Source of the DNA: Brachybacterium faecium DSM 4810
GTDB lineage: Bacteria; Actinomycetota; Actinomycetes; Actinomycetales; Dermabacteraceae
Assembly: GCA_000023405.1 (NCBI GenBank)
Contig: CP001643.1
Location: 558,001-622,000 of the forward strand
DNA: 64,000 nt
Direction: 5' to 3'
Below are positions 25,714 to 34,686 of this stretch, in pieces. The notes beneath the pieces are model-generated. The model was not told where the DNA came from, ran no database searches, and worked only from the letters and a program-made list of their open reading frames with translations. Each line of letters opens with the position of its first letter. Positions within the stretch are counted from its first letter, which is position 1. The position numbers and the translations under genes are program-made.

Positions 25714-27002
25714 AACGACGGACTGTATTGGCAGGAATGGCACTGGGCGGCCTCGCCATGGCGGGCTGCAGCGACGGCGGCGCCGGCGGAGGAGCCGGCA
25801 CGGAGGTCGACGTCTCCGACACGGAGATGGAGGCCACCATCGAGTTCGCCGCCTGGGAGTCGGACTTCGCCTGGGACGCCGTGATCGAGGGCTTCAACGA
25901 GAAGTACCCGAACATCACCGTGCAGGTCACCAAGAGCCCGTTCAAGGACTTCTTCACCCGGCTGCAGACCCAGGCCTCCGGGAACAACCTCCCGGACGCG
26001 TTCATGATGAACGGCCCCAACTTCCAGCTCTACGCGAGCCACGACATCCTCGTCCCCTTCGACACGGCCGTGGACGCCGGGGAGCTCGACTTCTCGAACT
26101 ACCCCGAGGCGATGGAGGAGCTCTACACCTACGAGGGCGTGCCCTACGGCGTCCCCACCTCCTACGACTCGATCGGCCTGTGGTACAACGAGGAGCTCTT
26201 CGAGAAGGCCGGCGTGGAGGTGCCCACCGACGAATGGACGTGGGAGGACCTGCACGAGGCGTCCAAGGCCATCAGCGATGCGCTGAAGGACGAGGGCGTC
26301 TACGGGTTCGCCGGCGGCGCCTACAACCAGGAGCTCTTCTACAACCTGATCTTCCAGGCCGAGGGCGCCGTGCTCAACGAGGACGCCACCGAGGCCGAGT
26401 ACTCCAGCCCCGGCAGCCGTGAGGCGCTGCAGTTCCTGCGCGACATGGTCGAGGACGGCTCCTCGCCCTCGATCCAGACCACCGCCGACACCTCGCCCGA
26501 CGAGCTGTTCAAGAGCGGCAAGGCGGCGATGGTCTACGGCGGCAGCTTCCGCGTCTCCGGGTACGTGGACTCCGCCGTGGGAGACGTCATCCAGGTGGTG
26601 CGCCTCCCCGAGGGGAAGCAGCGCGGCGTGGTGCTGCACGGCGGCGCCGTGGTCGTGAACGCGGAGAGCGAGAACGCCGATGCCGCCGCCGCGTTCGCGG
26701 TCTTCCACGGCAGCGAGGAGGGCCAGCGGATCATCGGCGAATCCGGTGCCTCGATCCCGGCGTTCCAGGGCACCGAGCAGGCGTACATCGATGCGCACCC
26801 GGAGTACGACCTGAGCATCTTCCCCGAATCCGCCGAGGAGTACGGCTTCCCCTACCCCGTCTCCGCGAACACGCAGGCGTGGCTCGAGGTCGAGAGCGAC
26901 ATGGTCCCCAAGATCCTCGCCGGTGACCTGAGCGTCGAGGAGGGGACCACGCAGCTCGACGAGAAGATCAACGCACTCCTCACGGAGGAGGCCGAGCTGT
27001 GA
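25710..27002 (+). CDS. Extracellular sugar-binding lipoprotein of ABC transporter
   Basis: A 430-residue family 1 solute-binding protein. The lipoprotein signal MKRRTVLAGMALGGLAMAGC has twin basic residues and lipobox AMAGC. The mature chain (EFAAWESDFAWDAVIEGFNE) and NGPNFQLYASHDILVPFD, GVPYGVPTSYDSIGLWYNEE are typical of carbohydrate binders. Its ATG overlaps the gntR stop and its end overlaps the first permease start. It probably captures the sulfated or alpha-GlcNAc-capped oligosaccharide processed by the divergent operon. Confidence 0.92.
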   Translation: MKRRTVLAGMALGGLAMAGCSDGGAGGGAGTEVDVSDTEMEATIEFAAWESDFAWDAVIEGFNEKYPNITVQVTKSPFKDFFTRLQTQASGNNLPDAFMMNGPNFQLYASHDILVPFDTAVDAGELDFSNYPEAMEELYTYEGVPYGVPTSYDSIGLWYNEELFEKAGVEVPTDEWTWEDLHEASKAISDALKDEGVYGFAGGAYNQELFYNLIFQAEGAVLNEDATEAEYSSPGSREALQFLRDMVEDGSSPSIQTTADTSPDELFKSGKAAMVYGGSFRVSGYVDSAVGDVIQVVRLPEGKQRGVVLHGGAVVVNAESENADAAAAFAVFHGSEEGQRIIGESGASIPAFQGTEQAYIDAHPEYDLSIFPESAEEYGFPYPVSANTQAWLEVESDMVPKILAGDLSVEEGTTQLDEKINALLTEEAEL

Positions 27003-27949
27003 CACAGGTGGCTGCGGCCCGCTCCGCCGGGAGCGGGCCCACCGCGGGGACGGGGAGCGGCACCACACGCCGACTCCCCAACCCCGACGGGCTGTGGCCG
27101 TGGCTGTTCGTGCTGCCCACGCTCGGCGGGCTCGCGGTCTTCTACTTCTGGCCGGTGATCCAGACCGCCTACTACTCCTTCACCCGGTGGGGCGTCTTCG
27201 GCGGCGCGAAGTTCGTGGGACTGGACAACTGGATCTCCCTGATGGAATCCGGCGAGGTGCCCCGGGCGCTGATCAACACCCTGCTGTACACGGCGATGCT
27301 GCTGCTGGGGATCCCGATCTCGATCTACATCGCCAGCCTGCTCAACCGGCCCGGGCTGCGGTTCGCGTCGTTCTACCGCGTGCTGTACTTCGCGCCGTTC
27401 GTGTCCATGCCGGCGGCGATCGCCCTGGTGTGGGGGATGATCTTCAACAGCCAGTACGGGATCCTGAACCAGTTCCTGGGCATCTTCGGCGTGCCGCGCG
27501 TGTTCTGGACCTCGACGGAGTGGGTCGCGCTGATCGCGATCGGCGTGGTGGGGATCTGGTCCTCCCTCGGCTTCAACATCATCATCCTCGGCGCCGGGCT
27601 GCGCAGCATCCCCACCGAGATGTACGAGGCGGCCCGGATCGACGGGGCCTCGAACTGGCGCCAGCTCCTCTCCATCACCGTGCCGCTGCTCAGCCCGAGC
27701 ATCTTCTTCCTGACGGTGCTGAGCGTGATCCACGGGATGGAGCTCTTCGACCTGATCTTCATCATGATCGGGGAGTCCAACCCCATCAAGGGCGATACGC
27801 AGTCGATGGTGTCGCTGTTCTACCGCCAGGCGTTCATCAGCAACGACAAGGGCACCGGTGCGGCGATCGCGATCCTGCTGATGCTGATCATCGGCGTGCT
27901 CACGGCCGTGCAGTTCGCAGTGCAGAGACGGAGGGCCCGCGGTGGCTGA
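26999..27949 (+). CDS. ABC sugar transporter permease, MalF type
   Basis: A 316-residue permease starting at a GTG that overlaps the binding-protein stop (GTGA). Six predicted helices; the first is WPWLFVLPTLGGLAVFYFWP. The EAA loop is YEAARIDGASNWRQLLSITV. Partner of the next gene. No ATPase is encoded nearby, so a shared MsiK-type ATPase is expected. Confidence 0.92.
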   Translation: MTQVAAARSAGSGPTAGTGSGTTRRLPNPDGLWPWLFVLPTLGGLAVFYFWPVIQTAYYSFTRWGVFGGAKFVGLDNWISLMESGEVPRALINTLLYTAMLLLGIPISIYIASLLNRPGLRFASFYRVLYFAPFVSMPAAIALVWGMIFNSQYGILNQFLGIFGVPRVFWTSTEWVALIAIGVVGIWSSLGFNIIILGAGLRSIPTEMYEAARIDGASNWRQLLSITVPLLSPSIFFLTVLSVIHGMELFDLIFIMIGESNPIKGDTQSMVSLFYRQAFISNDKGTGAAIAILLMLIIGVLTAVQFAVQRRRARGG

Positions 27950-28829
27950 GATGACGACTCCCACTCCCGTGACGACCCCGCGGCGTTCTCGGAAGCGGCG
28001 CCAGACGGGCGCCCCGAGGGGCAGCAACGCCTGGGCGCACGTGGTGCTGTCCATCGGCGGGTTCATCATGGTGTTCCCGTTCCTGTGGCAGGTGCTCATG
28101 TCGCTCTCGAGCACTGCCGAGGTGACCTCGGTGCCGCCCACGTTCTGGCCCAGCGAGCTGCGGTTCGACAACTACGTCGAGGTGTTCCGGCAGGTGCCGT
28201 TCCTCGAACAGTTCTGGGTCTCGGTGCGGGTGACGGTCGCGACGGTGGTGGGGCAGGTGGTGCTGTGCAGCATGGCCGGCTACGCCTTCGCCCGGATGCG
28301 CTTCGCGGCCAGCGCCGCGATCTTCGCGGTGATGCTCTCGATCCTCATGATCCCGAACCAGGCCTACCTGATCCCGCAGTACCAGATCGTGCAGAGCCTG
28401 GGCTGGCTGGACACCGTGCCCGGCATCGTGATCCCCACGATCTTCAGCGCGTTCGGCACGTTCCTCATGCGGCAGTTCTTCGTGAACCTGCCCGATGAGC
28501 TCGAGGAGGCGGCACGGCTGGACGGCGCGAACACCTTCCAGATCTTCTGGCGGGTGATGCTGCCGCTGGCCCGCCCCTCGATCAGCGCGCTCGCGATCAT
28601 CACCGTGCTCGCGGCCTGGAACAACCTGCTGTGGCCGCTGGTGGTGACCAGTCGTGCGGAGCACCGCACCCTCTCGGTGGGCATCGCGTCCCTCAACGGC
28701 CAGTACGTGATCGACTACCCGGTGATGATGGCCGCCTCGCTCATGGCGATGGCACCGATCCTCATCCTGTTCATCGTCATGCAGCGCCGCGTGATCGAGG
28801 GGCTCGCGCACTCGGGCCTGAAGGGGTAG
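27942..28829 (+). CDS. ABC sugar transporter permease, MalG type
   Basis: A 295-residue permease whose GTG start lies inside the preceding gene (8-base overlap); an in-frame ATG three codons on is an alternative. The cytoplasmic EAA loop is EEAARLDGANTFQIFWRVML. It ends the GntR operon. The 123 bases before the convergent fucosidase gene contain repeated GTGCCGTGCGCG but no convincing terminator. Confidence 0.92.
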   Translation: MAEMTTPTPVTTPRRSRKRRQTGAPRGSNAWAHVVLSIGGFIMVFPFLWQVLMSLSSTAEVTSVPPTFWPSELRFDNYVEVFRQVPFLEQFWVSVRVTVATVVGQVVLCSMAGYAFARMRFAASAAIFAVMLSILMIPNQAYLIPQYQIVQSLGWLDTVPGIVIPTIFSAFGTFLMRQFFVNLPDELEEAARLDGANTFQIFWRVMLPLARPSISALAIITVLAAWNNLLWPLVVTSRAEHRTLSVGIASLNGQYVIDYPVMMAASLMAMAPILILFIVMQRRVIEGLAHSGLKG

Positions 28830-28952
28830 CTGACGCGTGGAACGCCCTGTGCCCCGCCGCCGCGCCGCACGGTTCCCCCGATGTCGCTCACCGGTGGTGT
28901 GCCGTGCGCGCAGTATCGAGCACCGCAACGTGTGCACCGTGCCGTGCGCGGC

Positions 28953-30380
28953 TCAGGTCAGGGCCGCCATGAGCTCCTGCGCCGAGCCGCCCACCTCACC
29001 GAGCTCGACCGTCACCACGAAGGGACGGCCGGGCGGGATCTGCGCGGGCAGGTCGACGTCGTAGTACGTCATCGGGTCGCGATCGAGGCCGACGTCGCGG
29101 TGGTGCACGGCGAGCTCGGGCGAGGAGGCGGCCTCGCACCGTGCCGTCACCGGCACCCGGGCGGAGTCCTTCGGCACGGCGAGACGGATCGCTCCCGAGA
29201 CCGGCACCGCGAGCACGGTGACGAACACTCTCTGGCCGTCACCGGTGAGGATCCCGGCGCGGGGCTCGGGAAGCTCCACGTGGCCCGCCCCGTACACGGC
29301 GGCCGCGTTCTGCTCGGTCCACTCGCCGAGCGCCGTCATGATCTCGTGCTCGTGGCATGAGAGCCGGCCCTCGCCGTCGGGGCCGATGTTCACCACGAGG
29401 TTCCCGTTCATCGAACGGCAGCGCATGAGCAGCTCGATCATCTCCTGCGGGGATTTCAGGTGCAGGCCGGTGGTGTCGCGGATGTGGCCCCAGCCGTTGG
29501 GCGCGATGGTCATCACACAGTCCCAGTCCTGCCCATCCAGCACGGTGATGTCCTGGGGGAGCTTCCGCTCCCAGCCCTGCTGGTAGTCGCCCAGCAGCGC
29601 ACCGCTGGAGTCGACGTGGCGGCTGCCGTGCTCGTCGGCCCGGAAGCGGGAGCCGATGATCAGGCCGGGCACGGCGGCGCGCAGCTCCTGCTCCAGGGCG
29701 TACGCGAACTCGTAGCTGGAGACCCAGGAGGCGTCCCAGGTGCCGTCGAACCACAGCCCCTTCACCTGCGGGTAGAGCTCGAGCAGCTCGAGGAGCTGAG
29801 CACGGGTGTACTCCAGGAAGCGCTCCCAGCGCTCGCGCTCCTGGGCGGTGCGGGGCGCGTGGGCCATGTAGTCGGGGTGGTTCCACTCGAGCACCGAGTA
29901 GTAGAGGAACACGTCGATCCCCTCGGCCGCGTACGCCTCGACGATCTCGCCCACGATGTCCCCCTCGTACGGGGTGGCGGCGATCGTGTACTCGGAGTGG
30001 GCGGAGGGCCACATCGCGAACCCGTCGTGATGCTTCGTGGTGAAGATGACGTACCGGGCCCCCATCTGCCGGGCCTCACGGGCCCAGCGGCGGGCATCGA
30101 AGTCCGAGGGGTCGAAGCTGCGGTGCAGCGCGTCGTACTGGCGGGGCCAGCCCTCCGGCGCGGTGCGCGGGTTCCACTGCCGGATCCACTCGGAGGCGGC
30201 GGCGTGGCCGCGCGCGCTGCGCCCCTCGAACTCGTTGCCGAGCATGGAGTACAGGCCCCAGTGGATGAACTGGCCGAGCCCGTAGGAGCGGAACGCCCGC
30301 ATGGCCTCGTCGTCGCGGCGGCCGACGAGCGGGCCGAAGCGGACGTCATCAGCGGGGGCAGTGGCTGGGCTGGGCATCAT
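28953..30380 (-). CDS. GH29 family alpha-L-fucosidase
   Basis: A 475-residue retaining fucosidase. Landmarks: FRSYGLGQFIHWGLYSMLG, the YVIFTTKHHDGFAMWPS strand, and the nucleophile Asp in VKGLWFDGTWDASW. ENQAAAVYGAG-like C-terminal sandwich sequence (EQNAAAVYGAGHVELPEPRA) follows. No signal peptide, so intracellular. Removes fucose from host glycans or milk-type oligosaccharides; GH29 linkage specificity cannot be read. The IS5-like element ends 22 bases upstream of the ATG, so its native promoter may be cut off; the ribosome site (CTGGAG) is intact. Confidence 0.92.
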   Translation of the reverse strand: MMPSPATAPADDVRFGPLVGRRDDEAMRAFRSYGLGQFIHWGLYSMLGNEFEGRSARGHAAASEWIRQWNPRTAPEGWPRQYDALHRSFDPSDFDARRWAREARQMGARYVIFTTKHHDGFAMWPSAHSEYTIAATPYEGDIVGEIVEAYAAEGIDVFLYYSVLEWNHPDYMAHAPRTAQERERWERFLEYTRAQLLELLELYPQVKGLWFDGTWDASWVSSYEFAYALEQELRAAVPGLIIGSRFRADEHGSRHVDSSGALLGDYQQGWERKLPQDITVLDGQDWDCVMTIAPNGWGHIRDTTGLHLKSPQEMIELLMRCRSMNGNLVVNIGPDGEGRLSCHEHEIMTALGEWTEQNAAAVYGAGHVELPEPRAGILTGDGQRVFVTVLAVPVSGAIRLAVPKDSARVPVTARCEAASSPELAVHHRDVGLDRDPMTYYDVDLPAQIPPGRPFVVTVELGEVGGSAQELMAALT

Positions 30381-30413
30381 CGACTCCAGGGCGTCTGAAC
30401 TAGGGCGTGTCTC

Positions 30414-31046
30414 CTATTTGCGTAGCCAGGCGATGACGGCGCAGAGGACGACGCCGGCTCGGTAGGCAATGGCGTGCTTGTCATAGCGGGTGGCGATCCC
30501 GCGCCATTGCTTGGCCAGTCCGAACTGTCGTTCGACGACATTGCGGCCGGCATAGGCGACCTGGTCGAGCGCAGGCGGGCGTCCGCCGCGAGTGCCCTTC
30601 TTCTTGCGTGAGGCGATCTCGTCGGATTTCTGGGGAATCACCGTTTTGATGCCCCTGGCGGCGAGCATCCGGCGGGTCTTGCCCGAGGAGTAGGCCCTAT
30701 CCGCAACGACGGCGTCGGGCCGGATCCGGGGGCGGCCAGGCCCCAGACGGGGAACGCGGATGTCGTCGAGAACCTCGAGGAGCATCGCGCCGTCGTGACG
30801 CTGTCCGCCGGTGAGCACGATCGCCAACGGCATTCCGTTGCCGTCGACGGCGGCGTGGATCTTGCTGCCCAGCCCGCCGCGCGAGCGCCCGATAGCGTGC
30901 CCATCAGGCTCTTCAGGAGACAGATTGTTGTGGTTCGCCGTCGCCCCCTGTGGGCTGGTCAGGACGCGTCGTGTTGGTGCCGTGCTGATGAGCTCGGTTG
31001 ATCGTCGAGTCCACCGAGACCATCCACTCGATATCGCCCGCGGCAT
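30414..31046 (-). CDS. IS5-family transposase, downstream ORF
   Basis: The C-terminal half: GHAIGRSRGGLGSKIHAAVD, the second catalytic Asp in AVVADRAYSSGKTRR and the catalytic Glu in GRNVVERQFGLAKQWRGIAT. The first ~45 residues are only the overlap with the upstream ORF, so its own start is doubtful; it is most likely expressed by frameshifting. Together the two ORFs give a normal-length IS427-group transposase (~270 residues). Confidence 0.85.
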   Translation of the reverse strand: MPRAISSGWSRWTRRSTELISTAPTRRVLTSPQGATANHNNLSPEEPDGHAIGRSRGGLGSKIHAAVDGNGMPLAIVLTGGQRHDGAMLLEVLDDIRVPRLGPGRPRIRPDAVVADRAYSSGKTRRMLAARGIKTVIPQKSDEIASRKKKGTRGGRPPALDQVAYAGRNVVERQFGLAKQWRGIATRYDKHAIAYRAGVVLCAVIAWLRK

Positions 31047-31326
31047 CGGCCTGCGCCATCAGCGCGGCATGGATCCGGTCCCAAACACCGAGGCGGGCGT
31101 AGAGGTAATGGCGCTTCCACACCGTCTGCCAGGGACCGAACTGCTCACGGGGAAGATCCCGCCACGGGATCCCGGTCCTGGCGCGGTAGATGATCCCCTC
31201 GACGATCTTGCGGTTGTCGTGGAAGGGACGCCCTTTGCGACCCGTGTTCGAGGGCAGCATCGGCTCGATTCGCTCCCACTGCTTGTCAGTGAGGACCTGG
31301 TGCCGAGGAATCGTCGCGGTAGCCAT
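30913..31326 (-). CDS. IS5-family transposase, upstream ORF
   Basis: The N-terminal half of the transposase: a helix-rich DNA-binding part (HQVLTDKQWERIEPMLPSNT) and the first catalytic Asp in WMVSVDSTINRAHQHG. The start MATATIP is used; ten more upstream residues are possible. The frame ends at 30913 after overlapping the second ORF; the second frame lies one base further along (+1 or -2 shift), so a frameshift is required to make the full DDE enzyme. Confidence 0.85.
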   Translation of the reverse strand: MATATIPRHQVLTDKQWERIEPMLPSNTGRKGRPFHDNRKIVEGIIYRARTGIPWRDLPREQFGPWQTVWKRHYLYARLGVWDRIHAALMAQADAAGDIEWMVSVDSTINRAHQHGTNTTRPDQPTGGDGEPQQSVS

Positions 31327-31522
31327 CCCTCGACGTTCTCGCACGAAACAGCTCACACATAGGAGACACGCCCTAGAACAGGATCCTCCAGCCTACGGGC
31401 CCTCCCGCAGCGACCGCGCGCAGCGCCGCCCGCGATGGCTACGCTGGCCGGAGGCTGCGGCGGCCCTGAAGGGCACGCACGCTCGAGCTACTCAGGCCAC
31501 TTTTTCGAAGGAGCTGTCGCAC

Positions 31523-33232
31523 ATGCGCACACCGCGGAATCCGCGATCGGCCGGGGCCGTCGAGGCCTTCACCGAGATCATGGGGCGCAAGCACGTCCTC
31601 ACCTCGGCGCGGGCCACGGCCCCGTTCACCACGGGCGACCGCTTCGGGGCGGGGGAGGTGCTCGCCGTGCTGCGGCCGGGCTCCCTGGTGGACATGTGGC
31701 GCGCCCTGCAGGTGTGCGTCGATCACGATCTGATCGTCATCACCCAGGCCGCGAACACCGGGCTCACCGGCGGGTCCGGGCCCGGCGACCAGGAGTACGA
31801 CCGCGACATCGTCATCCTCTCGACGCTGCGGATCGACCAGATCCATCTGCTGCACGACGCCCGCGAGGCGGTCTGCCTGGCCGGCGCCACCCTCTTCTCC
31901 CTCGAGGATGCCCTCGCCCCGCACGGGCGGGAGCCGCACTCGGTGATCGGCTCGACCTCGGTCGGGGCGAGCGTGGTGGGCGGGATCGCGAACAACTCCG
32001 GCGGCACCCAGATCCGCAAGGGCCCCGCCTATACAGAGCAGGCGATCTTCGCGCGGGTCGACGAGCGCGGCACGATCCACCTGGTGAACCATCTGGGCAT
32101 CGACCTGGGCACCGACCCCACGCACATCCTCGACCGGCTGCAGCGCGGCGAGTGGGACGCCGCGGACGTCACCCCGCCGCCGCCGGACTCCACGGGCACC
32201 GCCTACGCCGAGCACGTGCGCGAGCTCGCCGAGTCGCCGGCCCGCTTCAACGCGGATCCGACGTTCCTGCACGAGGCCTCGGGCTGCGCCGGGAAGCTCA
32301 TGGTGTTCGCGGTGCGCACCCGCACCTTCCCGCTCGAGAAGGACAAGGCGACCTTCTACATCGGCACGGACCGCCCCGCAGACCTCGAATCCCTGCGGCG
32401 CGCGTTCCTCGCCGCCGACGGGCCGCTGCCGATCTCCGGGGAGTACATGAGCTCTCATGCCTTCGATCTCGCGGTCGAGTACGGCAAGGACACCTACGTC
32501 TCCCTCAAGCACGCCGGCTCCCGCACCCTGGTGCGCATGTTCGCGCTGAAGAGCTGGGCGAACGGGGTGTTCGCGAAGCTGTCGGGCATGGGCCCGTCGG
32601 TCGCGGACGCGATCTCCCAGAAGCTGTTCTCCCTCGTGCCGGAGAAGATCCCGGCACGGCTGGCCGGTTTCCGCGATCGGTACGACCACCACCTGCTGGT
32701 GGTGGTCAGCGGCAGCGAGCGCGAGGGGACCGCACGCTTACTCGAGGAGTTCTTCGCCGCCCCGGAGCATGAGGGGGCGTTCTTCGAGTGCGACGCCGAG
32801 GAGGCCCAGAGCGCCACCCTGATCCGCTTCGGCGTGGCCAGCGCCGCCAGCCGCTTCTTCGTCATGCACCGCGCGGAGGCCTCCGCCATGGTCACCTTCG
32901 ACGTCGCCCTGCGCCGCGACGACGAGGACTGGCTGGAGCGGCTGCCCCCGCACATCGCCGAGCAGCTGCTGGAGAGCGTCTACTTCGGGCACTTCTTCTG
33001 CCACGTGCTGCACCAGGACCACGTCGCGAAGAAGGGCGTGGACCCGGTGGCGCTCAAGCAGGAGATGACGGCGCTGCTCGAGAGCCGCGGCGCCGCCGTG
33101 CCCGCCGAGCACAACTACGGCCGCCTCTACCCGGCCCCCGCACCGATGGTCGAGCACTTCCAGCAGCTCGACCCGCTGAACATGTTCAACGCCGGGGTGG
33201 GGGAGACGTCGCCGCGCAGGCGGTGGGCGTGA
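31523..33232 (+). CDS. dld: Quinone-dependent D-lactate dehydrogenase (Dld)
   Basis: A 569-residue FAD enzyme, nearly the same length as E. coli Dld (571). The FAD-binding domain contains ITQAANTGLTGGSGPGDQ and GSTSVGASVVGGIANNSGG; the membrane-binding/C-terminal domains include CHVLHQDHVAKKGVDP and EHNYGRLYPAPAPMVEHFQ. It oxidises D-lactate to pyruvate and passes electrons to the quinone pool at the membrane. The start is set by GAAGGAGCTG nine bases before ATG 31523. A stand-alone gene. Confidence 0.92.
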   Translation: MRTPRNPRSAGAVEAFTEIMGRKHVLTSARATAPFTTGDRFGAGEVLAVLRPGSLVDMWRALQVCVDHDLIVITQAANTGLTGGSGPGDQEYDRDIVILSTLRIDQIHLLHDAREAVCLAGATLFSLEDALAPHGREPHSVIGSTSVGASVVGGIANNSGGTQIRKGPAYTEQAIFARVDERGTIHLVNHLGIDLGTDPTHILDRLQRGEWDAADVTPPPPDSTGTAYAEHVRELAESPARFNADPTFLHEASGCAGKLMVFAVRTRTFPLEKDKATFYIGTDRPADLESLRRAFLAADGPLPISGEYMSSHAFDLAVEYGKDTYVSLKHAGSRTLVRMFALKSWANGVFAKLSGMGPSVADAISQKLFSLVPEKIPARLAGFRDRYDHHLLVVVSGSEREGTARLLEEFFAAPEHEGAFFECDAEEAQSATLIRFGVASAASRFFVMHRAEASAMVTFDVALRRDDEDWLERLPPHIAEQLLESVYFGHFFCHVLHQDHVAKKGVDPVALKQEMTALLESRGAAVPAEHNYGRLYPAPAPMVEHFQQLDPLNMFNAGVGETSPRRRWA

Positions 33233-33371
33233 CGCTGGCAACCGGTCGGTGAGCAGTCATATGCGTGGCCGACGACGTCCCGCATGGCAGTGCGCTCCGG
33301 ACTAGTTAGTCAAGAACCTCCTGATCTGTGCAGAGCGGTCCGGATCCAGCGAAGCGAATCGCTCAGCGAGG

Positions 33372-33500
33372 TTACGTCGGTCGACATCGCGCGGACACGA
33401 ACCGCATGAAGTCGCAGATGACGATGCGGCGGCCGCGGCCGACTCGGCGGAACCCGACGGTGCCGTTTTCTAGGAGCGTGTAGAGGTGAGCGCGGCTCAC
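33372..33500 (-). pseudogene. Fragment of an excisionase/antitoxin-type helix-turn-helix protein
   Basis: In one minus-strand frame the text VSRAHLYTLLENGTVGFRRV followed by GRGRRIVICDFMRF is typical of MerR-like excisionase-family DNA-binding proteins (VSRPHLYKLL...I.FHRVG.HRR). The frame begins at a GTG in mid-domain. Upstream, a stop and degraded sequence (VTTAQTGEHRT, where LTTQEAADLLG would be expected) show that the N-terminus is damaged. No toxin partner is visible. I regard it as a relic. Confidence 0.5.
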
Positions 33501-33911
33501 CGTGCGATGTTCCCCCGTCTGCGCCGTGGTGACAGCGAGTCATCTGTCGAAGGCGACCGCATCATGGCCAGTCTCAGGCCCGCGGCGGGTGTACTCAGAA
33601 TTGCCTGGCCTAGCACATTACCCCGCTCGCTTCTTCGGCCTCGGTGGCCGTCACGGCGACTATGCGTCCTGTGCAGGCGAGTCTGCCGCTCGCTGCGGAA
33701 CCCGGGTGAGAGGCACAAGGCCCCTCGACGTGGAGAGCGCCGCCCGGCCTTCGTGATCTCCGGAGAAGCGCTGCCTCAGCGCGCCCTTCCCCCGTACGGC
33801 TTCCACGAGAGGGACGCGTATCAGAGGCTTCCCTGCACTGCGGAACCCGGGACCGCCCACTGCTCGGACAAATGCCCTCCTGGTGAAGGCAGCCCGAGCA
33901 GAGGAAACCTG
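33501..33911. other. Relic stretch without a supportable gene
   Basis: Frames here show no consistent coding signal. The 14-mer CTGCGGAACCCGGG occurs at 33693-33706 and again at 33838-33851, 145 bases apart. CCGCCCACT (within 33850-33862) is shared with the two repeat units further on, suggesting that the stretch is older duplicated material. Confidence 0.45.
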
Positions 33912-34019
33912 ATGAACATCACGCCCTTCCTCCGAGCCGCGCTGAGTGCGCAACACGATTTTCCCGCCCTCGCGTCCGAAGAGACCTCGATGACGCGCGG
34001 GCTGAACGGCTGTCGGTGA
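33912..34019 (+). CDS. Possible 35-residue peptide, diverged relative of the repeat proteins
   Basis: ATG preceded by GAGGAAACCTG. The peptide opens MNITPFLRAALSAQHDF, similar in pattern to MDIHWFIVAALFVLRPS and MTFYCFIVAALFVLRPS of the two units downstream, and like them it has CCGCCCACT about 50-60 bases upstream of its ribosome site. It ends at 34019, thirty bases before the first recognised repeat unit. It may be a decayed third copy. Weakly supported. Confidence 0.3.
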   Translation: MNITPFLRAALSAQHDFPALASEETSMTRGLNGCR

Positions 34020-34048
34020 TTATGCGCGTCGTCGCTTTGACCTCGCTC

Positions 34049-34686
34049 GTGACCAGGGATTTCGTCGCGGGAAGTTGTCACGCATCGTGCCGAGGTCCGG
34101 TCTCCACCCGCGCGTGTGCACCGCGAGGCTGCTCCGCCGCCCACTCCAGGTCGACAGAGGGACACCGAAAGGAGTCCCGAACTCTCGATTGAAGGAGTCC
34201 TCTTGGATATCCACTGGTTCATCGTTGCTGCGCTGTTCGTGCTTCGTCCTTCGGACGTTTTCTCCCGCGCTGTAGACGGAGAACTTCGTCAGCCGGGGCC
34301 CGTGGCTCTCGTGCTGGTCGTTCTGATCGCGACCGCGGGCCTTGCCCTGGGCGCTCTGAATTCACGCGTGAGCAGGGGTTTCGTCGCGGGGGCTTGTGAC
34401 GGTTCATGCCGCGGTTCGGTCTCCTCTGGCCCTATGTACACCGCGAGAGCTCCGCGCCGCCCACTGAAGGGAGCGAACGGGGACGACGAAAGTCCCGAAC
34501 TCTGGACCGAAGGAGTCCTCATGACTTTCTACTGCTTCATCGTTGCTGCGCTGTTCGTGCTCCGTCCCTCGGGGGCTTTCTCCTCCGCTGTGGACGGAGG
34601 GCTCCGTCGGCCGGGGCTCGTGGGTCGCGTGCTGATGATTCTGATCGTGACTGCGGGTCGTGTGCGGGTGGTGTTGATCGTGACGG
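34049..34686 (+). repeat. Diverged tandem duplication, about 319-bp unit, two copies
   Basis: Unit 1 (34049-34367) and unit 2 (34368-~34686) share TTTCGTCGCGGG near their starts, CCGCCCACT, the ribosome-site segment GAAGGAGTCCTC, TTCATCGTTGCTGCGCTGTT and CGTCAGCCGGGG-like / CGTCGGCCGGGG segments in the same order. The spacing between matching start codons is 318 bases. Divergence is clear but the order and spacing are kept, so this is an old tandem duplication. Confidence 0.8.

Larger units (their letters stand above)
30403..31373 (-). mobile_element. IS5-family insertion sequence (two-ORF, IS427-like), 971 bp
   Basis: The ends carry inverted repeats GGGCGTGTCTCCTATTTG (30403-30420) and its complement at 31356-31373 with one mismatch. 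Both flanks read TA within CTAG, consistent with a 2-bp TA target duplication. Inside are two overlapping transposase frames on the minus strand. It is apparently complete, with no internal stop other than the frame change. It sits between the fucosidase start and the D-lactate dehydrogenase gene. Confidence 0.88.

Noticed and set aside
28830..28952. Terminator hairpin between the permease and fucosidase genes
   Set aside because: GCCGCGC-type segments can pair only imperfectly and the GTGCCGTGCGCG copies are direct, not inverted; no convincing stem.
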